Assembly (NCBI GenBank): GCA_009869945.1
Contig: WIXG01000136.1
Location: forward strand, 62,001-126,000
Source of the DNA: Mesaphorura yosii
Lineage: Eukaryota > Arthropoda > Collembola > Poduromorpha > Tullbergiidae
DNA: 64,000 nt
Reading direction: 5' to 3'
Below, piece after piece: positions 1-10,070 of this stretch; position 1 is the stretch's first letter; each line of letters opens with the position of its first letter. Both the position numbers and the translations under genes were made by a program. The notes under the pieces are model-generated. The model did no database searches, had not been told where the DNA came from, and saw only the letters and a list, made by a program, of their open reading frames with translations.

Positions 1-224
1 GATCATTGCACTAAAAGATAACAAGCATTACACTACAGATTTAATAGCTACGTCTACTTTGTAATGTAATGTGCTTGAAACCATACCTGCTGAAGTAGTA
101 TCAAGTCAAGTGTAGTGAACCTTCCTGCTGAATATCTTAATCGGGCACATTTCCGGATGATTCATTCTCATTGTGGGCTTGTTTAAATATTCTTCCAGCA
201 ACTATATATACTTAGTGGAAATAT

Positions 225-467
225 TTAAGGCGGACACACCAGATTGGTAAGCTCGTCGAAAGTTTGAAATCTTGCGGTGTTATTAATATTTGGTTTACAC
301 AATAATTTGAACGACACTTCACTTCTCTTAGCTGCGCCACAGGACACTGACTGATCCGAATCGTTTGACTGAATAACTTCCTCTAGTGGATCCAATAAGA
401 TTTGAGACAGTTCAGTATTCAGCGCTGATTCACTTGCCAGTTGCCACGCACGAACATTGAGCAACAT
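225..467 (-). CDS. hypothetical 80-aa ORF or first exon
   Basis: An open frame of 80 codons starts at an ATG at 467 and lies head to head with the PIP4P gene, whose ATG is at 599. The short gap could be a shared bidirectional promoter. The predicted peptide is acidic in its first half (a leucine-rich stretch followed by DPLEEV) and contains two cysteines near the middle; I recognise no domain. It might be a first exon that continues towards the left window edge: there is a good antisense donor sequence near position 87, but I could not join the two convincingly. Low confidence; it could be chance. Confidence 0.2.
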   Translation of the reverse strand: MLLNVRAWQLASESALNTELSQILLDPLEEVIQSNDSDQSVSCGAAKRSEVSFKLLCKPNINNTARFQTFDELTNLVCPP

Positions 468-598
468 TAAGAAAGACTATATTGCTGCCTGGACTGGTTT
501 AGAATCTCAATTTTTTACCCATCCCCGCTCTTGTACCTGGCAAATTGTTTGCATTCATGAGAAGTCTGAAAATTGCTTGAATACTCGGCAACCGAACA

Positions 599-1585
599 AT
601 GGCGGAAGAGAGCCAACCACTTTTGTCAACTGAAGCGAGAGGTAGTTTGTGCGATGGCTTAATGAAATGCTACAATATTGCATTCTCATTGGTTAAATTT
701 TTTTATTTACAGATGGACCAGTGTCGCCGGACAAGCAGTTGGAGTGGGTGAATCTCCCGACAGGCTCAGTTGTCACGTGTCGCGTGTGTCAGGGACAGAT
801 TGACATTAGTGACAAACGAGAGCAGCACGTCGTTAAATGTGGAGCTTGCAATGAAGCGACAGTGAGTCTAACTAATCTCCCGCATTCTAAAGCCTGTTTC
901 TCTACTATGAAGCTAAAACTTATTTTATTTGTTTTCTTCGCTAGCCTATTCGGAATCCCCCACCGGGAAAGAAATATGTCAGATGCCCCTGCAACTGTCT
1001 ACTTATTTGTCGCTCATCTTCTCAAAGAATCGCGTGTCCCAGACCTAATTGCAAACGTATCATTAACTTGGCTCCAAGCCCTGCTCTGCAACTACCTCCG
1101 ATGGGAATGGCCCAGGTCACCTGCGCACATTGTCGTGATTCATTCCTGTTTAACACACTGAACAATTCCTTGGCGCGTTGTCCACATTGTCGGAAACTGT
1201 AAGCGTCCTTGAATAATCTCGTACGGGATATGAATAGTTGAACAATAGAATTTTTACACAAGTTCACTTCATTGTTCAGGTCCTCAGTCGGTGGTGATTT
1301 CAGTCGTTCGAGGGGGATCATATTTTTAGTTCTAGCTTTCATATTTTTGGCGATTGGAGTAGGAGTAACTCTTGGCACATTCACTGTAAGTCCTTCATTA
1401 TATTATTGGCTCAAATACCGGTGTCTTATTGAAAAATGGTCACGTTTTCTTAGATCGTGGAGCAGAAGGGTTGGATATTTGTGGCCTACATCTGTGCATT
1501 CGGCGTTGGAGTGTTTTTCTTCATTAAAGCTATTTATTATTTCACGATGAAGATCAGCAATGTGGAGGGAGCGGGATCGATATAA
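599..1585 (+). CDS. PIP4P: PIP4P/TMEM55-type phosphatidylinositol-4,5-bisphosphate 4-phosphatase
   Basis: Five exons (599-641, 713-861, 945-1198, 1280-1385, 1454-1585) join in phase to a 227-residue protein. Family members sit in late endosome/lysosome membranes and remove the 4-phosphate from PtdIns(4,5)P2. The N-terminus [11 protein letters not shown] carries the acidic/dileucine-like start seen in the family. Paired CxxC motifs follow (CRVC, CGAC), then the [10 protein letters not shown] segment containing the CX5R phosphatase-type motif, further CxxC pairs (CAHC, CPHC), and two adjacent C-terminal membrane helices ([18 protein letters not shown] and [17 protein letters not shown]). Length and topology match the family. 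It converges on the RNF168-like gene, with 363 bp between stop codons. Type 1 and type 2 paralogues cannot be separated here. Confidence 0.9.
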
Positions 1586-1948
1586 CTCTCCACTGGTTCG
1601 ATCTATGGCTTGTGACTTGTCTGTGTGGCAATGAAGAATGAATTTGTGCCGGTGCGGCCAGCCCTCGGAATTGTCAAATCTATTTTGTAGCTCTATTGTT
1701 TAAAGAATGATTTTCAAATTCCAGATTCCATTACCCTAGACCGCATGACCTTAGTTTCATTACAATACAATGGATTAATTGCTCGCCTTAATATGAACCT
1801 GTTAGCTACTGCTTCTACACCACATTACTTTAACAGTTACACGTAACTTTAATGTTATTGCTATGAATTTGAGCAAATAAGAACACATCATCGTTGGAGG
1901 ATAAATCCTTTATTGCTTCCGCCTGAGTTATTTGGACTTATCAAACGT
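1586..1948. other. intergenic 3' ends of convergent genes
   Basis: This 363-bp stretch lies between the stop codons of the convergent PIP4P and RNF168-like genes. On the minus strand an AATAAA (plus 1909-1914 reads TTTATT) lies about 35 nt after the RNF168-like stop and is a good poly(A) signal. I see no further gene. Confidence 0.6.
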
Positions 1949-3371
1949 TTACGTTTTTCGATTGTTTTGTCTGCCGTCGCGATTGACCGAAGTGGCCTTT
2001 CTGAACGAGCGCCTCAATTCGGATTGTTCCTTCCGCTTCTTCCTCTCTTCTTTATCCGCTTCTTCTTGAAGTCTCTTAGCGAACTCGAAATCTGCCTGGA
2101 GCTGAGTTGGTGATTGTGGGGGCGGCGGTGGCGGTTCTTCCTACAAGTAATTTCTGGGTGAGTACTTTTAATTTGCAAGAGAGGACTAAAGAAAATCGTA
2201 TAACACTTGCCTGCAATCGACGTATCAACTCCAGGCTTGCTTCATTCTCCTCCTGCCCTTGTCCAGTTCCAGACCGCAACTCCGAAAGCTCGTGTTGTTG
2301 TCCCTCCCTCGCTTGCCTCTCCACTGCTTCCTGCAATTTTCTAGCGAGCTCGAAATCTGCCTGGAGCTGACTTGGTGATTGTGGAGGCGGCGCTGGCGGT
2401 TCTTCTTTCTAAAAGATAAATTCAAGTTTTAATCATCTTAACTGCAAGTTGAAAACGAGAACGAAATCATACTTGTAATTGAAGGATGAACTTGTTGCTC
2501 GCCTCCTCTTCTTTGCGTCGTTCAAGTTCCATCTCTTGTTGAAATTGTTCCAAGCCAGCCTTGAATTCGTGTAAAATTTCACCCTCGGCAGCCATTGTTC
2601 CGTCTCGCTTCATCGGACTGGTTGAAAGCGAAGCAAAGGGCTCGGCATCTATCCCAGCAGTTCGATCGGCAACTGGCTCTGGAAACTGTAGTACGCATGG
2701 TGAGAATTACATTTTCAGGCCAAGTTATTCATTGAAACAGTGTCAATGGGATCTACCTGTTGTTGAATGCGCTCCCAGAACGGCAAATTAATCAGACTAT
2801 TTTCCTTGGAAGCTCTCCGGCTCCAGACCGATAGGCGAAAACGGCAAATAGGACAGTACAACGACGTCACGTCGACATGCTTGCGATAGCATTCTAAGCA
2901 AATGGTATGCTTGCAAGGCAGACTGACTGGCTCCAAAAATATTCCAAGACATATTGTGCAGGACACTTCATCCCGAGTTAATGCACCTTCTGTCCAAAAC
3001 TAGTCAAAGAAAAAGCATGCTTGTCAGTCAGCCATTCTTCTCACGTGTTCATGTACCCTACCTTTGGATTCTCCGGCTTTTTACTTTCTGTTTTACGCTT
3101 TGCTTTGCCTCGGCGTCTTGGGGGTGGTTGACCCGATTCACCTTCCGTATCGCGAGTTTCGCCAATTATATTCGGAAGCGTACTACTTTCTGAAGTCTAA
3201 ATAGTACCAATTGGTAAATAGAGCACCCTATCTTTAACTTGAGACTGGGACATCCGATTCCGTTCGCAGTTTCAAACTTACGCCATTGTCTTGCTGCCTG
3301 GAGTCCGTGAGCTCGAGTTCAATCAGAACAGGAATGGACTCGGTGCGATGGGACGATGTGTTCGCCTCCAT
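1949..3371 (-). CDS. RNF168: RNF168-like RING-finger E3 ubiquitin ligase with repeated MIU motifs
   Basis: Six exons (3371-3282, 3196-3062, 2999-2757, 2685-2473, 2408-2211, 2140-1949) join in frame to 356 residues. After a basic, low-complexity N-terminus (PPPRRRGKAKRK) comes a C3HC4 RING: CTICLGIFLEPVSLPCKHTI, then CLECY and CPICRFRL. The RING continues into an SRRASKENSLINLPFWERIQ tail, the RING-plus-tail arrangement of RNF168, which ubiquitinates H2A-type histones at DNA breaks. The C-terminal half has ubiquitin-binding MIU-like helices: EEEASNKFILQLQ, ADFELARKLQEAVE and ADFEFAKRLQEEAD. The last two lie on exons 5 and 6, which both begin with a proline-rich EEPP run and look duplicated. 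The intron between them uses a GC donor (CAG|GCAAGT at 2211/2210). The start is uncertain: the frame is open upstream of ATG 3371 to about 3419. The vertebrate protein is longer, and RNF169-type descent is possible. Confidence 0.75.
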
Positions 3372-3477
3372 TGACTCGGTGGCTGTGGCTGCTTGCCTTG
3401 CTAACAATGCAAGGTAGTCCTGTAATATAGAAAACCATGCACATGGAAATGAGCCTAATAGTTCCTTGGGTAGTTCG

Positions 3478-4265
3478 TCACTTGTCATTTGCCTCATGGC
3501 AGGTAGGATGAAACAGCCCTGGTTTGCCCTCAGAATCATTTGCTGCCAACGCATCACGAAGCCTCCATTCATCCCCTTCCGATTCGCAGAACATGTCAAA
3601 TTCTTCGCCACATTGAAGGCATGACGTACTTTCAAAATCACTTGCTAGCACGGTAAAACCATCTGGATTCAGAAAAATGTTAGCGTTGGCTTCAGTACTT
3701 CCTTCGGTCGGTCCGACTTCTTGGAATTCAGGCTGATTTTCAGCTGAAAAAATGGAACGACGAACTTATGCTACGATCTTCATTCTTCTTTTAACGGACC
3801 TAAGATTTACCCATTCTATCGGAGTTTTGAATTTCTGATGTGTCTTTTGAAGACTCTGCGCTTAATTGCCCTAATTCATCTTGATCCATCCGTTTGTCTG
3901 TCTTTTCTTTGTGGACACCCACCAGCGAAGCGGAAGTCAACACCTTATTCAGTGAATCTTGAGAGTTCAATGGAGTCACAGTAGCTTCTGTTTCCTTACT
4001 CAGGGCCTGTGTCATTAGCCTCGTGAGGTCATTTGGCCTGGCGATCTTTAGTTGTGGTTCTGTTCCTGGGTCCCCCCCACCTTCCTCCCATGGTGAAGGT
4101 CTCTTCGCTTGGGTGCAGGTGGATTCCAGTCCTTCTGTCTCGGTTTGTCGCAAGTCCATATCTTCAACAGCTGGAGCGAGAAGATAAATTAAGTTATACG
4201 AAGTTCTGTTTCGATTTGCCGAAAACCTCCCGGAAGCACTTACCATCTGGGTCAGTCTTCTCCAT
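3478..4265 (-). CDS. small protein with PCF11-like C-terminal zinc finger
   Basis: Three exons (4265-4244, 4170-3811, 3743-3478) join in phase to 215 residues. The first 140 residues are polar and probably disordered. The C-terminus holds CLQCGEEFDMF, an acidic stretch, EWRLRDAL, and FHPTCHE before the stop. This pattern (CxxC, acidic linker, W, then HPxCxE) is very like the second zinc finger near the C-terminus of the pre-mRNA cleavage factor PCF11. The CTD-interacting domain expected in real PCF11 is absent, and no room for it is seen before the first exon. A short segment, RPNDLTRLMTQALSKE, may be a helix. The stop lies only about 60 nt before a possible acceptor in the RNF168-like gene and no poly(A) signal is seen between them, so a shared transcript is possible. 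The role is inferred from the finger alone. Confidence 0.55.
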
Positions 4266-5103
4266 ATCAAGCTCAACTTAGATTAGAAAATGATAGCCAG
4301 TTCGTACAACTGATACAGAATGGAAGTTGGCCAGTCCAGTGAGTCGTTTTACTTGCGTCTTACTTACTGTATGGTCATATGTAGGATGTCTTGTCAAACA
4401 CAGCAAAGATGCGTTAACCACGAATCTTTAAATCCAATCGGCTGAAACGACATTATAGTAACCACCGACTAATAACGCGTGATGGAACCAAACCTGAAAT
4501 GCACAAAAACTTGTCGCTTTCAAGCTTTCTTTGGAACTTTACGATTATTTCTATCTTTCATCCCGCTTCATCATTCGAACTCGAAGTACATTATCGTAAT
4601 ATCTCGTTGCGATCTCGTGCATTGGTTTTGAGCCAACTGAAGAGCCTTGAATAATGACACAGAAGAAAACAAAGACTTTCTGCTGAGACAGCATACCCAT
4701 CAATTTTATTCGTTTATTTTATCTGAAAGCGTGTTACAGCACAGAAGAGTAACTATTTATGTACTAAATGAGATTGAGCTATCATGACATAACTTATCTG
4801 AACTTTCATTATCATCCTTATACAGTGTTGGAAAGATGTTAGACATAACAAAAATAACAACACAGACGGTCTCGCTTTAGTACAAGTCGTGATTAATAAC
4901 AAATGAATATCATTCGAGATTCGATATGAGTTATATATTGTATAAGCTCCAGAAGAACATTCAATCAATGTAACTGACATCCATTCAAACATTTCACACT
5001 GTGGTGTTGCGATGAGTTGTCAAGATGACTACGGCTGAGTGCTGTGATGGGGTTAAAGTTAAAGGCACTCACGGACCCACGGCTCTGGGTGGCATGCATC
5101 CTT
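4266..5103. other. intergenic, 5' flank and 3' flank
   Basis: About 840 bp between the PCF11-like gene and the secreted propeptide gene. The only open frames are short and AT-rich, and I see no exon with good splice signals. The end next to 5104 should hold the 3' UTR of the secreted propeptide gene, and the end next to 4266 the promoter of the PCF11-like gene. Confidence 0.4.
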
Positions 5104-5708
5104 CTAACCCATGGCGGCTACATGTCCGAGCACTAAGATTCCCTTAAGGATAAGGGCAGTTTTCAGTAGGAATTCTGGGGGGATGCCGTGATGGTGATGA
5201 TGCACCTTGTAGTAGACTTGGCGAGGTGGAGGCGCGTGCCATCCGTGCGACACCTCTTGATGACCCCATCCATCCCCTCCGCCGAAACTGTTGCCTCCAT
5301 AACCTCCCCCACCACCACCACCGTAAACCTCACGCTTTTGCCGATTCTTCTTGGCGGCCACCTGCACCTGTTGCTTCTCCTTGATTTCTTGCATCAAAGA
5401 TCCAAGCAAAGCATCCAGCTCAACCAGGGCACGCTTGTACTTCTCCCCGCCTAAGCGAATCAGATATTTCGGGCATGGGTTAGCAGGGAGTAAGGCAGTA
5501 GATCGAAGAAAGACTCACCAGGTTTGGTGGGATCAAAGATGTCCGCGTCCAGTGTACCCAGGAACTCCGTGAGTTCATCCTGTTCTGAAGACGCTTCGCG
5601 GTTCGTCTTCCTGGACTCGAATTCTTCCTGTTGTGCACTTGTGGCCGCTGAGACAACACTGCACATCAGCACTAAACAAACGCCGAGGAGGGATAGTTGC
5701 ACTTTCAT
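5104..5708 (-). CDS. secreted Gly/His-rich propeptide with furin-type site
   Basis: Two exons (5708-5519 and 5450-5104) give 178 residues. The N-terminus is a clear signal peptide (MKVQLSLLGVCLVLMCSVVS, then AATSA). An acidic pro-region and a helical KYKRALVELDALLGSLMQEI stretch follow, ending in a dibasic/furin-like site (NRQKR). The predicted mature part is glycine-rich (a run of seven Gly, then YGGNSFGGGDGWG), followed by an aromatic/proline segment, five consecutive histidines, and a hydrophobic tail (LLKTALILKGILVLG). No cysteines occur after the signal peptide. I know no family with this exact plan; it recalls arthropod cuticle, silk-like or antimicrobial Gly-rich peptides. The TATA box upstream suggests regulated, tissue-specific expression. 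Function unknown. Confidence 0.7.
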
Positions 5709-5850
5709 TGTGATTGATTGATGCGACTGTCACCAAAATCACAATCGAGCACTCGTCGATACACTTTCGTTTTCGGAGGTCCAACCGCGTCGATCCTGCT
5801 TTCCGCCCGTATTTTAACTGAATGAACAAAAGTAAGAGTAACTGATTGGA

Positions 5851-5858
5851 TTTTTATA
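5851..5858 (-). promoter_or_regulatory. TATA box of the secreted propeptide gene
   Basis: On the minus strand the sequence reads AGTATAAAAATCC. It lies about 145 nt upstream of the ATG at 5708. Arthropod-like initiator motifs (TCATT and TCAGT) lie roughly 35-40 nt downstream at about 5817-5825. The spacing is slightly long for a TATA/initiator pair but acceptable. Confidence 0.45.
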
Positions 5859-5909
5859 CTTCCCCGAGTTGTCAGTCGTTCTTTCGTTTTCTCACATCAA
5901 CATCATAAT

Positions 5910-8900
5910 TCATAACTTCTCAATTCTGCTTTGTTTTTGTCTTTTCCCTTTCTTGCAGAAATGGGACCAAAATTGCGAGCAGGAGTAGGAAAGAATGCAT
6001 GCAGAATTTAATTTGGGGTGAATTATGATCGTTTGTAGTGCAACGCGAATGTCTCGTTCGTAGCGCGTGTTCCTGTACATGAGACACCGCAAATACAGAT
6101 TAATTATTAAGCACGAGTTAACAGTATCTGATTAAAACATGCAGTGACTACCAAGACCGTATTTTGCCTGGCATGTTGTGCTTCGTACGCACATAATCGA
6201 AAGTTCTGGTTACGATAAGAAAAAGCGCCCAACTCGACTGCTACGACGCTGCAGTGGTGGCACACGATCATGGTGCGTGGTCTTTATGAGTCGCACGGGG
6301 CGCAGAGGAATGTAAAGACGGAATCGAGTGTGAACTTTATGAACCATGCACACAGACCCCAGACTGCCCAGACGTCAAGTCGCCAGCCATGATGCGTTAA
6401 GTGTATCAAAAAACCGTCAGCACACGACATGATCGCATTTTGCGGAACTCATATCTTAAAATGTGCTCGACAAAAACAAAGATTTGACACCGTGAGTTTT
6501 GGCATCGGAAGTAGACAAGTGCAGAATTTATCAAGGCGTTTTTCGTTGGCTCGCGAATTCATTATTCTCAGCTGCTGCGACTCAAAATGAGTTCTGGTTG
6601 TCAAATGCAAGCCAAAAGTCACCAATTTGGTGAAGCCCTCAAGTACTTCAAACTTTCACGACTCATCGCCTCGACAAATGTTCCTCGTGCACGCCAACTC
6701 GTTGTTTTGTAAAGATGATGACATGACAGCGTGCAACTCGGAGGAAATGAATTTGAGTCTACATGCGGAAGGTTATGACATTTTGTAGCATAATAACTCG
6801 AATTTCATAACATGGCCATTGTCCTATTGTTGTCTTCAAATTTCTCCATCGGGAATTTGGAACAACAACAAAGCAATAATGTTGGACTCTACCAGTAGTT
6901 TTCGTATTTCTGATCATCAACAACTCATTAATTTCGTACTCGTTAGTTTCAATATTCGGTTCAAATCTTCAAAATTCAGATGACACAATGATTTATTGAT
7001 AAATTTCGAGTTTCGCCGTTGTCTCACAATTGCTGATTTAAAGAACCCTCTTCGCTATCAGCGTCTGTCAATTTTATCGCATGTCTAAGAAACGAGTAAA
7101 TCCTTTTGTCGTATGCATGAGAGATTAAGGTTTAAGTTTACGGTTGACAATGATTTTCGCTACCTTTCGCAATTCTGCTCTTTTATCTTTGTGCAATAAA
7201 ATAAAAATTAAGGCAATATCATTGTAATCCAAATCCGCAATTAATTATTGCATGCGATGCACATTTCTTAAAGCTGCAGGAGTTGCAGCAGCTGCGGCTT
7301 GTTATAAAATTCAGTTTATAAATATTTATAGCATTTATCATGTAAAGTGCTTAATTATTATTTTCATAGCATGTTCACATGCATAGGAAGCGAGCCAACC
7401 TGCATTTTGTGTCACGGTCTGCTGGCATTGGCTGAATCATATATGTTGCTTTTGCTCTGAGAGCACTAGCACGCCAATTTTGCTAAATTGTGGAGCTAAA
7501 TGCAGGATACTGACCGAGATAATTATTTAGTTTGGCCGCATTTGATCGCGCTGTACGAAAAATAGTGGCAATGCAAACTTTATCGAAGTGTGAATAATTG
7601 CACCAGTTTGCGTACTATATTGAAATTGCATCTCGTACTTCAAGTTACTTCGACAAATGCTATGAGTACTCAGTACATCTTAGAATAAAAATAGTGCATG
7701 TACATGCACAAACGCTGCACTGTTACTGCACTTAGGATATGCCTGATTGTAATGAAGTGGGTTGAAACAAGAACGGAAGGAAGCAAGACAGATTAATTGT
7801 AAGTTACTGTCTTCATGCCGAAAGCCTCTGAATTGATCAAATGGTGCGTTTATGTGTTTTCAGGTTGCCCTCCTAATTAATTCCTTAATCCTAGATAAGG
7901 ATTTTAACGAGCAGGATAAGGTGAGCCCCAGAACATCAAATGAAAGCCAAAAATGCCTGAAATGTAGTATTTCGGCGGTCGAAGCCAGTGCATTTCCAAC
8001 CAATGAATTGTGTGTAGACCGCACGTGATTACGCGATAAGCATCTACAACAATCACAAACATTTGTCGCATTCATGTCAGATCGGCAATGTTGACGGTCG
8101 TAAAAGCGAGGCTGAAGAATGCGTGACCGAAAGCATTAAGGATATTTGCCCAAGTAAAATTAAGGCAAATAAATCTTCAAGCTTAATCTTAATCTTGTTA
8201 CAGAGACAGAGGAGATGAAACTCAAAAGCAAGCGCTGAGCAGCTACCACAAAAATTTCTGATTTCACTTCTTGCATTGCAGGGTATATAGTAGACTAAAT
8301 GTTGGCCAGCTGAACAGGAAGGAAGAGGGCATCAAAGAGTATCATGTGTAGCTTGCAGCGTAAATCCACTCCACACTGTAGCGTTAATCCCATTTTAAAA
8401 TTTAAAGTTCAGGTTGGGACTTAATTATGATTTTATAACAATGGGCGCGCGCATGCGCACGCAAAAGAGAGTCTGCGATTTGCCTTGAAGACACAAACTG
8501 AACGAAGATGAATTACGTGAAATATCTGATGTTGTGGCTGATATTCTCTCATAGCATCATGCTAGTCGCTCATGTTTAATGACGGTCGTAAGTTGTGCAC
8601 TTTTTACAAAAGTTTCAGAAAAAAATTGACATTTCTTTTCACTTGGACTCAAATCATCTCGGTTTCAGCAAAGCAAAGAGAGACAAGCGGTTGTTGTAAA
8701 TCCCAGGCAAATTATTTGTGCTGCAGCACTGAAAATGGGTCTTGAGTGCCATGCACTCATTTCAGAGCATAAAAGAGAATATTAAATGATAATTACTGAA
8801 TGAGTACCATTTCATACCGCAAGCGGCGTAAAGGAAGTTGTCAAAGTCAAAAACAACATTTGCGTTTCAGATCCGCTTTGAGAAATTGAGTCCAAACTCG

Positions 8901-10070
8901 AACTCCTTCAGAACTCAAGCAGCAGCAGGCCAGAACGTTGACATTTAAATCGAGTGCAAGCACGGCCAACACAATGGAAATTAATAATCAAATCGTCTTC
9001 AGTGTGTATGTGTCGTTTGGTGGAAAGTAAGATGTTCAAGTCAGTCTTCGAATCATCGTAAAAAATTCCGACACTGAATTCTGAAAGCGCACACTTCACT
9101 GACTTAAATGTAGAACAATTGACGGCATAATGGTAATTGTAATATTAATTACCGCTTCTTTGTAGTAGAAAAACCAACTCACTAATTAAGTAAAGAATTT
9201 CTTTTGTGAATTTCATTTCATTGTGGTTTAAGGTTCCTTTTGTTAAAGCTTTTATTTCAGTGAAAACATGGGGAATTGAAAATTATGGGATTCTACCTGC
9301 AATGGCACAAATGAAACTGTGAACGATATTGGACATTGAAATTCATTCTTTTAAACATTCTGTTTAATGACTGCTGCCAATCGATGAGTTGACTTGCTTT
9401 GCTCATGCATCGGCCAATCATGTTAAGAATTTTTCTAATATTTGTTTCACTTGATTGTACTTGAAATTGAAATTGTGACAAAGATGGATTTTTCAAAATC
9501 TTCAACAAGCATCAAGCAGATAAACAGAACAAGTAAGAAATAAACTCTGCTCGCTTTCCTGAAGCACACTGATCCACAGCAATAAAAGCGTATTGTGAGA
9601 ACCACCTTCGTACGGGCATGTTTGTGGGAATTGAGACAGTTGGAGGAAAGCTTTCCTAACGCACGCCATTGAGCGAGGTCGGGTGTAGACCTTCCATACC
9701 AAGGCGTACAACATTTCTCAGTGTCAAGAGTCAGGCCTAGATGACAAGACACATCATTAATCTAAGTTTGTGGCACCGTCACCTAAAAATAAAGGCAAGA
9801 TTTCTAATTTAAATAAAATCGATTTTCACAGTCAAGCGCTTGTGAGATGTAAGACTTGCTTGTGCTTACACTAACAAAAGCAATGCCATGAGTGTAATTA
9901 CAAATCTGAGGTCATGAATTCCAATGAAGGGGGGTGTCAAGGTTCTTTGGATTTTGGTGGTTGACAAGTCGATCAAAGCAGGCAGATGAAACAGTTTTCA
10001 GTTTTCTACCGCCAAGCACACTTCCAATCTTTCCTCAAGTCTCAAGAAGTGCCACAATTTACAATTTAGC
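5910..10070. other. gene desert of about 4.2 kb
   Basis: No open frame longer than about 100 codons, no exon with family similarity, and AT-rich sequence with frequent stops on both strands. The nearest genes are the secreted propeptide (minus) and the gustatory receptor (plus), so both promoters probably face this region. A perfect 16-bp palindrome lies at 7694-7709. I see no transposon ends or RNA genes. Confidence 0.4.

Noticed and set aside
3282..4265. A fusion of the PCF11-like finger to the RNF168-like protein
   Set aside because: Every donor/acceptor pair tried between the two either reaches a stop codon or breaks the finger, so I kept two CDSs.
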